Assembly (NCBI GenBank): GCA_963791805.1
Contig: CAWBTU010000004.1
Coordinates: 124,001 to 188,000 of the forward strand
Origin: JACMJL01 sp963791805
Lineage (GTDB): Bacteria; Bacillota; Clostridia; Clostridiales; Clostridiaceae
DNA length: 64,000 nt
Direction: 5' to 3'
Shown: positions 1-9,238 of the stretch, one piece after another
How the letters are laid out: every line of letters starts with the position of its first letter
How positions within the stretch are numbered: the first letter of the stretch is position 1
Made by a program: the position numbers and the translations under genes
The notes under the pieces: model-generated
Databases searched by the model: none
Seen by the model: only the letters and a program-made list of their open reading frames with translations
Told to the model about the DNA's origin: nothing

Positions 1-160
1 AAACTATGCTTTTGTAGTTATCTGTCATTAGTCCATCTATCTCGCCACTTAATCTGTAAACATTAAATCCTGAAATTACACCAATCAAAATAATAACTAA
101 AGTTAATAAAATATAAATTGTTGCTATTTTCCCCTTTAAAGTTTTAATAGAAAACACCAC
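1..160 (-). CDS. Sensor histidine kinase or chemoreceptor-like protein, N-terminal fragment
   Basis: The reading frame enters from the window edge and covers about 53 N-terminal residues. It shows a short basic start (FSIKTLKGKIATIY), one strongly hydrophobic segment (ILLTLVIILIGVISGF) and then an extracellular-looking stretch ending DGLMTDNYKSIV. That layout is typical of membrane sensor kinases, where a single helix precedes a periplasmic or extracellular sensor. Its position just downstream of kdpC fits a regulator of the K+ operon, but the catalytic part lies outside the window. The start is uncertain: two GTG codons lie at 155-160, and an AAGGTGGTG ribosome-binding-like stretch overlaps them. 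Family assignment is inference. Confidence 0.5.
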   Translation of the reverse strand, partial: MVFSIKTLKGKIATIYILLTLVIILIGVISGFNVYRLSGEIDGLMTDNYKSIV

Positions 161-186
161 CTTAGAATTGGGACATATTTATATTA

Positions 187-241
187 ATGGACAATAGAGA
201 ATGGATGATAAAAATATCATTCACTCTCAATTGCCCATTAT
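187..241. terminator. Imperfect inverted repeat after kdpC
   Basis: A long imperfect palindrome has outer arms AATGGACAAT and ATTGCCCATT and an AT-rich centre. It lies between kdpC and the sensor gene. It could act as a weak terminator or be a dispersed AT-rich repeat; no clean U-tract follows on the minus strand. Confidence 0.4.
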
Positions 242-273
242 TATAGATCTTTATGATTTATTTTAAAGGAACC

Positions 274-912
274 TTAAAACTTACCCTCACTTTTTAAAAT
301 ATCTGCCACTTCAAGATTTAGCATCAATACATTTACTCTTGGTTCTCCAAAAATTCCAAAAGTTTTACCGGTGGTGTGTTTTTCTATAAGATCATTTAAC
401 TTCTTTGAGCTAATATTAGTTGCTTTTGAAACAGCTTCTATTTGAATCTTAGCTGACTTTGGACTTATATTGGGGTCTAGTCCTGATCCTGAACTTGTTA
501 GCAAATCTGTAGGTATATCCTCAGCTTTTAAGCCAGGGTGAGTTTTTAAGAAACTGTCCATATCTGCTTTTACTCTATCAGTTAATGCATTGTTTGATGG
601 ACCAAGGTTCTGAGATCCTGAACTTACGCCTGAATAGGCGATTTTTCCATCACTATCAGGTTTTGTATCTGCTTCTGTATAGGTATTATAATTTGAAATT
701 GAAACCCTTCCTTGAAAAAACCGAGCATCCGTAAATTTCTGTCCAATAAGCTTTGATCCAACCTCTTTACCTTTAAAAGTTACCATGTTTCCATTTGCCT
801 TCTTATGGAAAGCAAGCTGGCTAATTCCTGTCATAGTTAATGGATATATTAAACCACATAAAATAAGTAAAACAACACTTAACATTATTGATTTTTTAAA
901 CGTTTCTTTCAT
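274..912 (-). CDS. kdpC: K(+)-transporting ATPase subunit C
   Basis: KdpC is the small single-span subunit of the KdpFABC high-affinity K+ pump, thought to stabilise the KdpA-KdpB complex. The 212-residue product has one N-terminal transmembrane helix (about residues 8-30). A soluble domain follows with the conserved features of the family, including GQxFTDARFFQGR near residue 57 and SGSGLDPNISPKSA near residue 142. It is last in the kdpFABC order and lies 27 bp after kdpB. The length is normal for Clostridium KdpC. The assignment is secure. Confidence 0.96.
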   Translation of the reverse strand: MKETFKKSIMLSVVLLILCGLIYPLTMTGISQLAFHKKANGNMVTFKGKEVGSKLIGQKFTDARFFQGRVSISNYNTYTEADTKPDSDGKIAYSGVSSGSQNLGPSNNALTDRVKADMDSFLKTHPGLKAEDIPTDLLTSSGSGLDPNISPKSAKIQIEAVSKATNISSKKLNDLIEKHTTGKTFGIFGEPRVNVLMLNLEVADILKSEGKF

Positions 913-939
913 ATATATCTCTCCTCTCCAAACCCATTC

Positions 940-2997
940 TTAACTTAGGTTTAGAATTCTAAGTAATGGAGCTACTCCTAAATCTAAGATTTTTATTCCC
1001 ATAAATGGAGCAATAAGTCCACCCAAACCATAAATCAAAAGATTTCTTCTAAGTAATGCTTCTGACTTCATTGGGGTATATTTTACACCTTTCATTGCAA
1101 TTGGTATTAAAGCTGGAATTATTAGAGCATTGAAAATCAAAGCAGAAATTATAGCACTGTGTGGAGAATCCAAATTCATTACATTAAGCACATGCATTCT
1201 TGGTATTGCTATTGTAAACATAGCTGGTATAATTGCAAAGTACTTTGCTACATCATTAGATATACTAAAAGTAGTAAGAGCACCCCTTGTTATAAGAAGC
1301 TGTTTACCAATTTCTACTACCTCAAGAATTTTAGTAGGATCTGAATCAAGGTCTACCATATTTGCTGCTTCCTTTGCAGATGCTGTTCCACTGTTCATTG
1401 CAATTCCAACATCAGCTTGAGCTAGTGCAGGTGCATCATTTGTACCATCCCCTGTCATGGCAACTAATTTACCTTCAGCTTGTTCCTTTTTTATTACTTC
1501 AATCTTATCCTCTGGCTTACATTCAGCTATAAACCCATCTACACCTGCTTCTTTTGCTATTGTTGCTGCAGTAAGTGGATTATCACCAGTACACATTATT
1601 GTTTTAATACCCATTTCTCTTAGTCTTTCAAATCTTTGATTAAGTCCCGGTTTAACAGTATCCTTTAAATAAATAACACCATAGATTTCATTATCAACAC
1701 ATACTGTTAAAGGTGTTCCTCCAGCCTTAGAAATTTTTGTTACAGCAGCTTCTAAATCTGAAGGGATTTTACCACCTAAACTATCTACATACTTAACTAT
1801 TGAATCTGAAGCACCTTTTCTAACCTTTACTCCATTTGAAAGATTGATACCGCTCATTCTAGTTTGAGCTGAAAACTCAATAAATTCATTAGATATATAA
1901 TCTTCTTCATTTACAGTTATTCCTAATTTTTTTGCTAATTCTACTACTGATCTACCTTCTGGAGTTCCATCCTTTACAGATGAGATTAATGCTTGCATAG
2001 TAAGTTCCTCAGAAGTGTGCAACCCAACTGGAATAAACTCAGCAGCAAGTCTATTTCCATAGGTGATTGTACCAGTTTTATCAAGAATCATTGTATCTAC
2101 ATCTCCACAAGCTTCTACAGCTTTACCTGACATGGCAATTACATTAAATCTTGTAACTCTATCCATACCAGCAATACCGATTGCCGAAAGTAGTCCTCCA
2201 ATGGTTGTTGGTATCAAGCATATAAGTAAAGCTATTAGAGTTGAAACTTGAAGTGTTATATTTGAATACATTGCTATTGGGTATAAAGTTACTATTACAA
2301 TCAAAAATATTAATGTTAATGCTACTAAAAGTGTGTTTAGAGCAATTTCATTTGGAGTTTTTTGACGGGAAGCACCTTCAACAAGTTTTATCATTCTGTC
2401 AAGAAAGGATTCACCAGCTGTAACAGTTATTTCTACTTTTAACCAATCACTTACAACCTTTGTACCACCAGTTACAGAACTAAAGTCCCCACCAGCTTCC
2501 TTCATTACAGGAGCTGATTCTCCTGTAATAGCTGATTCATCTACTGATGCTAATCCTTCGATTACTTCTCCATCATTAGGTATAAAGTCTCCTGTCTCAA
2601 CAAGAACTTTATCTCCTTTTTTTAATTCGCTAGCATTTATTATAGTATAACTACCTTTATTATTAAGTAGTTTCGCTTTTGTATCCTTACGTGTTTTCTT
2701 AAGACTTTCAGCTTGAGCTTTACCTCTTCCTTCAGCCACAGCTTCCGCAAAGTTAGCAAACAATACTGTAATCAGTAGAATAAAGGATACAATTCCATCG
2801 TATAGACTAAGATTACTTCCAGTGTCACCAAAAGCAGATGGAAAAATTGTAAGGAATAAAGTTATAACAAAACCTATTTCAACTACAAACATTACAGGAT
2901 TTTTCATCATGCATCTTGGATCAAGCTTAATAAAAGAATCTTTAATAGCATTTTTAAGAATATCTCCTGATATAAATTTTTTCTTTTTATCACTCAT
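940..2997 (-). CDS. kdpB: K(+)-transporting P-type ATPase subunit B
   Basis: KdpB is the catalytic P-type ATPase of the Kdp pump and hydrolyses ATP to drive K+ uptake. The 685-residue protein contains the TGES actuator motif (residues 158-161), the phosphorylation motif DKTGT (306-310) and the hinge motif TGDGTNDAPAL in the C-terminal third. Several hydrophobic helices lie at the N terminus, near residues 220-270 and at the C terminus. An AGGAGAGG ribosome binding site precedes the ATG. It sits between kdpA and kdpC with short gaps, consistent with one operon. No key residue is missing. Confidence 0.98.
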   Translation of the reverse strand: MSDKKKKFISGDILKNAIKDSFIKLDPRCMMKNPVMFVVEIGFVITLFLTIFPSAFGDTGSNLSLYDGIVSFILLITVLFANFAEAVAEGRGKAQAESLKKTRKDTKAKLLNNKGSYTIINASELKKGDKVLVETGDFIPNDGEVIEGLASVDESAITGESAPVMKEAGGDFSSVTGGTKVVSDWLKVEITVTAGESFLDRMIKLVEGASRQKTPNEIALNTLLVALTLIFLIVIVTLYPIAMYSNITLQVSTLIALLICLIPTTIGGLLSAIGIAGMDRVTRFNVIAMSGKAVEACGDVDTMILDKTGTITYGNRLAAEFIPVGLHTSEELTMQALISSVKDGTPEGRSVVELAKKLGITVNEEDYISNEFIEFSAQTRMSGINLSNGVKVRKGASDSIVKYVDSLGGKIPSDLEAAVTKISKAGGTPLTVCVDNEIYGVIYLKDTVKPGLNQRFERLREMGIKTIMCTGDNPLTAATIAKEAGVDGFIAECKPEDKIEVIKKEQAEGKLVAMTGDGTNDAPALAQADVGIAMNSGTASAKEAANMVDLDSDPTKILEVVEIGKQLLITRGALTTFSISNDVAKYFAIIPAMFTIAIPRMHVLNVMNLDSPHSAIISALIFNALIIPALIPIAMKGVKYTPMKSEALLRRNLLIYGLGGLIAPFMGIKILDLGVAPLLRILNLS

Positions 2998-3013
2998 AAT
3001 TTGTACACCTCTC

Positions 3014-4693
3014 CTAATGACCTAGCATTAAATGTTCTGCTATAGGTCCAAGCGCAAGTGCTGGCAAGAATGTCAAAGCACCTATTATTATAACTACACA
3101 TACTAAAATAATTACAAAAGTATGATTATCTGTTCTAAAGGTTGCTGCGGTTTCAGGTACTGCAGTCTTCGCAGCTAAAGAACCAGCCACAGCTATTAAA
3201 ATAATTATTGTTAAATATCTTCCTAGAAGCATTACAATACCAGCTGTAGTATTGGCGAATAATGTATTACCATTAAATCCTGCAAATGCCGAGCCATTAT
3301 TGGCTGCCGAAGAAGTATATTGATAAATTACCTCTGTCAGTCCATGGAAACCAGAGTTTGAAATAGAGCTAAGTCCAGCGCTTGTTTTAAGTGCTACAGC
3401 TGTTGGAATCAAAATTATAAATGGGTGAATCAATATTGCAAAGGCAATAAGTTTAATCTCTTTACCTTCAATTTTCTTCCCAAAGAATTCTGGAGTCCTT
3501 CCAACCATTAACCCTGCCAAAAATACTGTAATTATGGCAAACATCATCATATTCATAAAGCCTACACCTTTTCCACCAAACACGACGTTTAGCATCATAT
3601 TCCATAAAGGTACAAGTCCTCCTAAGGGTGTTAAGGAATCATGCATGTTATTTACAGATCCAGTGGTAAATGAAGTTGTAACAGTTGTGAATAGCGAGGA
3701 TTGTGGTACTCCAAACCTTAATTCTTTACCTTCCATATTTCCCATAGATTGATTTAATCCAATGTCTTTTAAGTTTGGATTTCCTGCCTTTTCTGCGCCA
3801 TAACAAAGTGCAAGTGAAACTACAAGTAAAAATGCCATTGCTATAAAAATCATCCAACCTTGTTTTTTATTCTTAAGCATTATTCCAAAAGCAATTACTA
3901 TTGCTCCCGGCAATATCATCATTGAAAGCAATTCAACTAAATCCGAAAAAGGTGATGGATTTTCATAAGGGTGAGCTGAGTTTGCATTAAAGAAACCTCC
4001 ACCATTTGTTCCTAGGTGCTTAATAGCTTCAAGAGAGGCTACTGGACCTAGTGCAATGTCCTGATGCTTATTTTCTATTGTTGTTACTGTTTTATTCTGC
4101 GAAAGAGTTTGAGGTACCCCCTGAGCAACTAAAACTAAAGTTACTAATATTGCTAAAGGTAATAATACTCTTGTAGTTATTCTTGTAACATCAACAAAGA
4201 AATTACCTAAAGTTTTCTTTTTGCCTACTAGCCCTCTCATAAAAGCACCTGCAGCTGCAAAACCTGTAGCTGCAGAAGTGAACATTAAAAATGTCATTAC
4301 TACCATTTGACTTAGATTACTTACTCCCGATTCTCCAGCATAATCCTGCAAATTAGTATTTGTCATAAAACTTATAGCAGTATTAAAGGATAAATCAGAT
4401 TTCATAGAGCCAATATTATTAGGATTAAAAATATTAATGTTTTGTATTCTTAGTACAATATAAGCAAATAAACACATAATTGCATTTGATACAATTATCG
4501 CTAAAACATATTGCTTCCACGTCATTTCTTCTTTTTTAATTCCAGTAATCTTGTAAATAAAACTATCTATTTTATCAAATACTGGATCCACAAAACTCTT
4601 CTCTTCGCTTAAAACATTATATAAATATTTTCCTAAAGGAATAATCAAAAGAACAAATATAAAAAGCGGTATAATTATTTGTATAACTCCCAT
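3014..4693 (-). CDS. kdpA: K(+)-transporting ATPase subunit A
   Basis: KdpA is the K+-binding and channel-like subunit of the Kdp complex. The 559-residue protein is almost entirely hydrophobic, with about ten membrane helices. It carries family sequences such as the TNGGGFFNANSAHPYENP filter-region loop near residue 230 and TPEFFGKKIEGKEIK near residue 401. A GGGAGG ribosome binding site lies just before the ATG. The gene follows the tiny kdpF and precedes kdpB, the usual kdpFABC order. Length is as expected. Confidence 0.98.
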   Translation of the reverse strand: MGVIQIIIPLFIFVLLIIPLGKYLYNVLSEEKSFVDPVFDKIDSFIYKITGIKKEEMTWKQYVLAIIVSNAIMCLFAYIVLRIQNINIFNPNNIGSMKSDLSFNTAISFMTNTNLQDYAGESGVSNLSQMVVMTFLMFTSAATGFAAAGAFMRGLVGKKKTLGNFFVDVTRITTRVLLPLAILVTLVLVAQGVPQTLSQNKTVTTIENKHQDIALGPVASLEAIKHLGTNGGGFFNANSAHPYENPSPFSDLVELLSMMILPGAIVIAFGIMLKNKKQGWMIFIAMAFLLVVSLALCYGAEKAGNPNLKDIGLNQSMGNMEGKELRFGVPQSSLFTTVTTSFTTGSVNNMHDSLTPLGGLVPLWNMMLNVVFGGKGVGFMNMMMFAIITVFLAGLMVGRTPEFFGKKIEGKEIKLIAFAILIHPFIILIPTAVALKTSAGLSSISNSGFHGLTEVIYQYTSSAANNGSAFAGFNGNTLFANTTAGIVMLLGRYLTIIILIAVAGSLAAKTAVPETAATFRTDNHTFVIILVCVVIIIGALTFLPALALGPIAEHLMLGH

Positions 4694-4709
4694 TTATTAG
4701 ACCTCCCAG

Positions 4710-4787
4710 TTAAAATTTTTCTGGATTGAAAAGTGCATAAAACAAATATATGAATAGCAAACCTATTATTATCATTAATTCAATCAT
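4710..4787 (-). CDS. kdpF: KdpF-like small membrane subunit
   Basis: This 25-residue peptide begins MIELMIIIGLLFIYLFYALF and ends NPEKF, a single hydrophobic helix with a short basic tail. KdpF is a peptide of about 29 residues that stabilises the Kdp complex. The position directly before kdpA, the size and the C-terminal NPE-type ending fit. A perfect AGGAGG lies 7 bases before the ATG. The call rests on context and pattern. Confidence 0.85.
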   Translation of the reverse strand: MIELMIIIGLLFIYLFYALFNPEKF

Positions 4788-4800
4788 ATTAAATCCTCCT

Positions 4801-4911
4801 TCAGCTTACACTCTTGCTAACTTGTCTCTCACACCACATAGCAAAAAAAATCAATATTATAAAATAAAAAATTAGCCCCCCAATAAATACTACATCAAAC
4901 ATATTTATCAT
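4801..4911 (-). CDS. Small membrane protein at the head of the kdp operon
   Basis: A 36-residue ORF begins MINMFDVVFIGGLIFYFIIL and ends with a polar tail (CERQVSKSVS). It is one hydrophobic helix. An AAGGAAAGG ribosome binding site precedes it, and its stop lies just before the kdpF ribosome binding site, so it is probably the first gene of the kdp operon. The Clostridium acetobutylicum kdp operon is reported to start with two small hydrophobic ORFs (kdpZ, kdpY), and this may be the equivalent of the first. The function is unknown. Confidence 0.65.
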   Translation of the reverse strand: MINMFDVVFIGGLIFYFIILIFFAMWCERQVSKSVS

Positions 4912-5179
4912 CCTTTCCTTTAAGATATAGCCTGCTTTTCACTTAAATTTAAGCATAAAGAAATTATAGTACTTATTCGCTATTTACAAAAACGTTGTAA
5001 AACATGTCCTAAAATATTCTTGCATCCATTTATGCTCATTTGAACAAACTATGTAACTCAATCATAGTGCTAATTCAATTATTGTTGATTTTTCGATGAC
5101 TTATAAAAATAACACTATTTTAATGGACTGATTATATATTCTAATTTGAAAAATTAACTTGAGTTCCTTACAAAAAATC
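4912..5179. other. Intergenic region upstream of the kdp operon
   Basis: These AT-rich bases should hold the kdp promoter (minus strand). I see no gene and no recognisable riboswitch; in particular I find no GC-rich ydaO/c-di-AMP-type aptamer core. No confident KdpE box could be assigned by eye. Confidence 0.5.
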
Positions 5180-5212
5180 AAAAAAGATGAACAGAATGTC
5201 CATCTTTTTTAT
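5178..5212. terminator. Bidirectional intrinsic terminator
   Basis: Arms AAAAAAGATG and CATCTTTTTT enclose a short loop. The hairpin has A-rich and T-rich flanks on both sides, so it can terminate the kimA-like gene on the minus strand and also works on the plus strand. It separates the kimA-like gene from the kdp promoter region. Confidence 0.8.
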
Positions 5213-5219
5213 AATAATT

Positions 5220-7086
5220 TTATTCTTCTATAATATAAGGTACTGTTATTACAGCTATATTTCGTCTTTTTAATAGCATAGTCCTTGTGAAAATAGTAGT
5301 TTGATTATGAAGAACATTGTGCCACCATTTAGTAATTACAAATTCCGGCATTACAACTGTTACCATATCATGTGGTCCAGCTATATACTCTTCTGAGTCT
5401 ATATATTCACATAGTAAGTGTAAAACATCTCTATAGGGTGAACTTTTAACTACCATAGGAATGCCTATATTATATTCATCCCATTTAGCTTGAAGCTTTG
5501 CTGTTGCTTCTTCATCAATAGAAATATGAAATACTATAATGTTCTTAGATATTGTCCTCGCATAATTTAATGCTTTTAAAAAGGATTTATTTAATGTGTC
5601 TATTGGAACTATAACATATTGTTTGTGTTCTATATAGCTAACATCTTTTGGTTTTTCACCAATACCAAGCTTCAATTGCTCAGCTACTTTTGTATAGTGT
5701 TTTTTTATTCTAGTCATCACGAATACTATGGTAGGTATCAATATTATAACAATCCATGCTCCATGGGTGAATTTATCTGCAGCTATTGCTATTACTGTAA
5801 AGAAGGTTACAAAAGCTCCTAGTCCATTGATAAACGCTTTATGTTTCCAACCTGGAGTTTTTAATCGTAGCCATCTTGTGAACATACCAGTTTGAGAAAG
5901 CGTGAAAGGATAAAAATACTCCTACAGCATATAAAGGTAATAATTTATTTGTACTTCCTTGAAATACTATAACCAAAGTACAAGCAAAAACACACAAGAT
6001 AATAATTCCATTTGAAAAACTCAATCTTTTACCTCTTTTAGAGAATTGTCTTGGTGCATATCCATCTCTTGACATTAAAGAAAGTAGCAAAGGTAAATCA
6101 GCATAGGATGTATTTGCAGCCATAACCAAAATGAAAGCCGTAGTTACCTGCACTGCCAAGAACATAAAATTAAATGTTCCATCTCCAAAAACTTGTGACG
6201 ATATTTGTGCCATAACAGTAACCTTATCATTTGGAACTGCATGATAAATATTCGCAAGAAAAGATATTCCTCCAAATATAAACAAAACTATGCATCCAAG
6301 CATTACTAGAACCTTCTTTGCATTTTTTTGTGCAGGTTCTCTAAAGTTTGGAATACCATTACTTACAGCTTCAACTCCTGAAAGAGCTGTACATCCAGAT
6401 GCAAAGGCTTTAATAAACAGAATTACTCCAATTGTTCCAACATTATCAAGGGCACTGCGATCTATTCCTCTAGTAACACTTGTTGACGCTGCTGGAATTC
6501 CAAGTACATTTTTTACAATTCCTGAAATAATCATTATACCAACAACTAATATAAACAAATAAGTTGGAATTCCAAATAACTTTGAAGAATCCTTAATCCC
6601 TCTTAAATTTCCAAGAGTCATCAAAATAATAATTCCAACACTAATTAAAACTCTAAATTTATATAATTCAGGTACAGCAGACGTAATAGCTGCCGTTCCT
6701 GCGCAAATACTAACTGCAACAGTAAGAACATAATCAATAGACAAAGCAGCTCCAGCGGTTAGCCCTGGCATTGTGCCTAAATTATCTTTAGCTACTATAT
6801 AGGATCCTCCACCATTTGGATAGCTATCTATAGTTTGTCTATATGAAAAAACTAATATAAACAATAATAAAACTATACATAATGATGCATATAACATATA
6901 TTTATATGATCCAGTTCCTAAAAAAGGAATTAACACCATTAGCATTGCTTCTCCTGCATATGCAACAGATGATATTGCATCACTAGAAAGCACTGGTAGT
7001 CCCCAAAAAACACTGAACTTTTCACCTTTTAGCTCTTCAGTTCTTAAAGGTTTTCCAATTAATAGTTTTTGAATTTTCGATTCCAT
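5220..7086 (-). pseudogene. kimA: KimA-type K+ importer (APC family), frameshifted
   Basis: Two overlapping frames together make one APC-superfamily permease of about 610 residues. The first (5839-7086) has KLLIGKPLRTEEL, SSDAISSVAYAGE and DSYPNGGGSYIVA followed by about 11 membrane helices. The second (5220-5885) has the last helices and a C-terminal soluble domain of about 150 residues. This matches the KimA (YdaO) family of high-affinity K+ importers, known to be controlled by c-di-AMP. The frames join near 5905-5907, where one extra base in a short T-run (coding strand) breaks the frame: removing it gives LSFTLSQTGMFTRWL in place of LSFHAFSNWYV. Whether this is real decay or a sequencing error cannot be told here. 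Placement beside kdp supports a K+ role. Confidence 0.85.
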
Positions 7087-7285
7087 TTTAACACCTCATA
7101 AAAAATTATGATAATAAACATCTTTAGCGAACAACAATATTATATTCTCATTAACACATTTTGTTAAATTGTTTATCTATAGCAAATAATCTTTTATTCA
7201 GCTGAATTCCCCTGTTTATATACATGATTAAGTTAATAGTTAGATTTTTACAATGATGCTTAATAATAAAACGTTTACACAAAAA

Positions 7286-9201
7286 ATCGAGTAGGAGCTG
7301 AGTAATTATTTTACTCAGCGACCTCTCACACCACCGTGCGTACCGTTCGGTACACGGCGGTTCAATAAGAATTAATGTACTTGCTTATATCTATTATAAA
7401 TACTTGTATATCCTAGTTCTTCAAGATACGAATTTGTAAGAGTGGACTTAAGTATTGGACTATTGGATATTCTCCAATAGCTTTTCCTTGTATTAGCAAA
7501 TTCCCATGCCTTATTTTCATTAATCCCAAGCTTTTTAAGATTATCATGCTTAGTTTTAATCTTTTTCCACTGCTTCCAAAAGCACATTCTTAACCTCCGT
7601 CTAATCCATTCATCAAGTTCTTTTGCAACTCTGCTTATATCAGCTATTTTAAAATAGTTTAACCATCCTGTTATGCATTGATGAAGCCTTTTCATTCTGT
7701 ATTCCATGCTCCAAGCATTACTTCTTGCTGTAATTTCCTTGACTTTAGCTTTGAACTTGGCTATAGATTTTTGATGGACTCTTATTCCTATCTTTCCATA
7801 CCACTGATAGAATGTAAAACCTAAAAATTTTCTTTTCCATGGTCTATCAACTGCACTTTTATCTTTGTTTACCTTGAGTTTTAGTTTCTCTTCAATAAAT
7901 TTTGTTATGCTTAGCATAACTCTTTCTCCAGCTTTCCTGCTTTTAACATAAATATTGTTATCATCCGCATAACGGCAGAATTTATGTCCTCTTTTCTCAA
8001 GTTCTCTATCCAGTTCTGTAAGCATTATATTACTGAGAAGTGGACTAAGTGGACCACCTTGTGGACAGCCTTCATCACTCTCAATTACAATGCCATTTAT
8101 CATAACTCCACTTTGTAAAAATAACCTTATCAGTTTCAGTACTCTTTTATCTGCTATTTCTCTTGCAATAAGAGCCATAAGTTTATCATGGTTTACTGTA
8201 TCGAAATATTTGGCAAGGTCTATATCTACAACCCATTTATATCCCTGTTGCATATACTCTTTAGCTTTTTCTATGGCTTGTTTTGCATCCCTTTTAGGTC
8301 TGAACCCATAACTATTATCTGAAAAAGTCTTTTCAAATATTGGAGTTAATATTTGTGCAGTTGCTTGTTGAACCATTCTATCAACTACTGTAGGTATTCC
8401 AAGTAGTCTTATTCCTCCGTCAGGTTTGGGTATTTCCACTCTCCTAACAGGTTGAGGACAATATGTCCCTCCCAGTATATTTGCCCGAAGGGCTTCGCCA
8501 TATTGTTTTAGATGTGGTAGAAGTTCATCCACCTTCATTCCATCAACTCCATGGCTTCCCTTATTTGCCTTAACTTTCTTATATGCTAGATTTAGATTAT
8601 TCTTTTCTAAAATCTTTTCAAGCAAATTACTGGTGTACAGCTTTCCATCGTCTTTTCCACTATTAAATGCCGTAGAAATACTATGCACTCCCGTGCTATC
8701 TTGGAGTTCCACTCCTACATCACACGTCCAGTCTTCTATATATGAAGTTTTCTGCAATTTTTGTATTTCTCTCGAATTCTTCAAGCTTCCAAAACCTCCT
8801 ATTGTTCAGTCCTTCCCACGCTAACGCGTTTTACGTGGTACTATGACCTCTGCTGACTTCTGATAGTTCAGTCATACATCACTGTATGGGTTGTTATATC
8901 TAAATTCATATCAATAACTTTTCTATCAGACCTCCCCAGGTAAGAGCGCAATCTTTCACTCCATCCATCTGCTACATTTACACCGCCTGTTTCGAATAGT
9001 TTTGGGCTTCGATTTGTATTGCAACCTTACCCACAGACATATGCCTTATATGTAGTTTCTGTTCGTCAGACCAGAGTTTTGCCGCCGACTTCCTTCAGAT
9101 TCCACGTCACCATGGACACCCTTGTCTTAAGCTATGCACTTGGCACTATCAACCCGTGCTCGGGACTTTCACCCGTTAGATTGCGCCCATGCTGGGCGCA
9201 C
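7286..9201 (-). mobile_element. Group II intron with encoded reverse transcriptase
   Basis: On the minus strand the element starts with GTGCGCCCAGCATGGGCGCA, a canonical GUGCG intron 5' end, and continues with the GGGTGAAAGTCCCGAGC domain I signature. Near the other end, the domain V-like hairpin spans 7321-7363 (including CACGGTGGTGTGAGAGG). A domain VI hairpin with arms GCTGAGTAA and TTACTCAGC follows, and the intron ends CCTACTCGAT. Length is about 1.9 kb. The 5' exon side is the intrinsic terminator of the gene ending at 9237, 3-4 bp away. Boundaries are by eye from consensus ends. Structural class was not determined. Confidence 0.9.
7372..8784 (-). CDS. ltrA: Group II intron reverse transcriptase/maturase
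   Basis: This 470-residue intron-encoded protein should reverse transcribe the intron and assist its splicing and mobility. RT motifs are in order: IPKPDGGIRLLGIPTVVDRM (near residue 125), NSYGFRPKRDAKQAI, VVDIDLAKYFDTVNHDKL, GCPQGGPLSPLLSN and the active site RYADDNNIYV (near residue 270). A maturase X region follows (LHQCITGWLNYFKIAD and onward). There is no obvious HNH endonuclease at the C terminus. The start is a TTG behind an AGGAGG ribosome binding site. The active-site aspartates are intact, so the intron may be mobile. Confidence 0.95.
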   Translation of the reverse strand: MKNSREIQKLQKTSYIEDWTCDVGVELQDSTGVHSISTAFNSGKDDGKLYTSNLLEKILEKNNLNLAYKKVKANKGSHGVDGMKVDELLPHLKQYGEALRANILGGTYCPQPVRRVEIPKPDGGIRLLGIPTVVDRMVQQATAQILTPIFEKTFSDNSYGFRPKRDAKQAIEKAKEYMQQGYKWVVDIDLAKYFDTVNHDKLMALIAREIADKRVLKLIRLFLQSGVMINGIVIESDEGCPQGGPLSPLLSNIMLTELDRELEKRGHKFCRYADDNNIYVKSRKAGERVMLSITKFIEEKLKLKVNKDKSAVDRPWKRKFLGFTFYQWYGKIGIRVHQKSIAKFKAKVKEITARSNAWSMEYRMKRLHQCITGWLNYFKIADISRVAKELDEWIRRRLRMCFWKQWKKIKTKHDNLKKLGINENKAWEFANTRKSYWRISNSPILKSTLTNSYLEELGYTSIYNRYKQVH

Positions 9202-9204
9202 AAT

Positions 9205-9238
9205 AAAAAAAGGTGAAAAAAAATTATTCACCTTTTTT
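9205..9238 (-). terminator. Intrinsic terminator used as intron target
   Basis: Minus-strand arms AAAAAAGGTGAA and TTCACCTTTTTTT form a hairpin with a T-run immediately after the stop codon of the nucleotidyltransferase gene. The group II intron begins at 9201, just behind the T-tract. Confidence 0.85.

Noticed and set aside
1130..1420. Plus-strand frames opposite kdpB and many similar frames elsewhere
   Set aside because: They are antisense shadows of well-supported genes with no initiation signals.
4912..5179. c-di-AMP (ydaO) riboswitch upstream of kdp
   Set aside because: Such elements are known before K+ genes, but no conserved GC-rich core was found.
9019..9216. 65-residue plus-strand reading frame
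   Set aside because: It is antisense to the structured 5' part of the group II intron and has no ribosome binding site.
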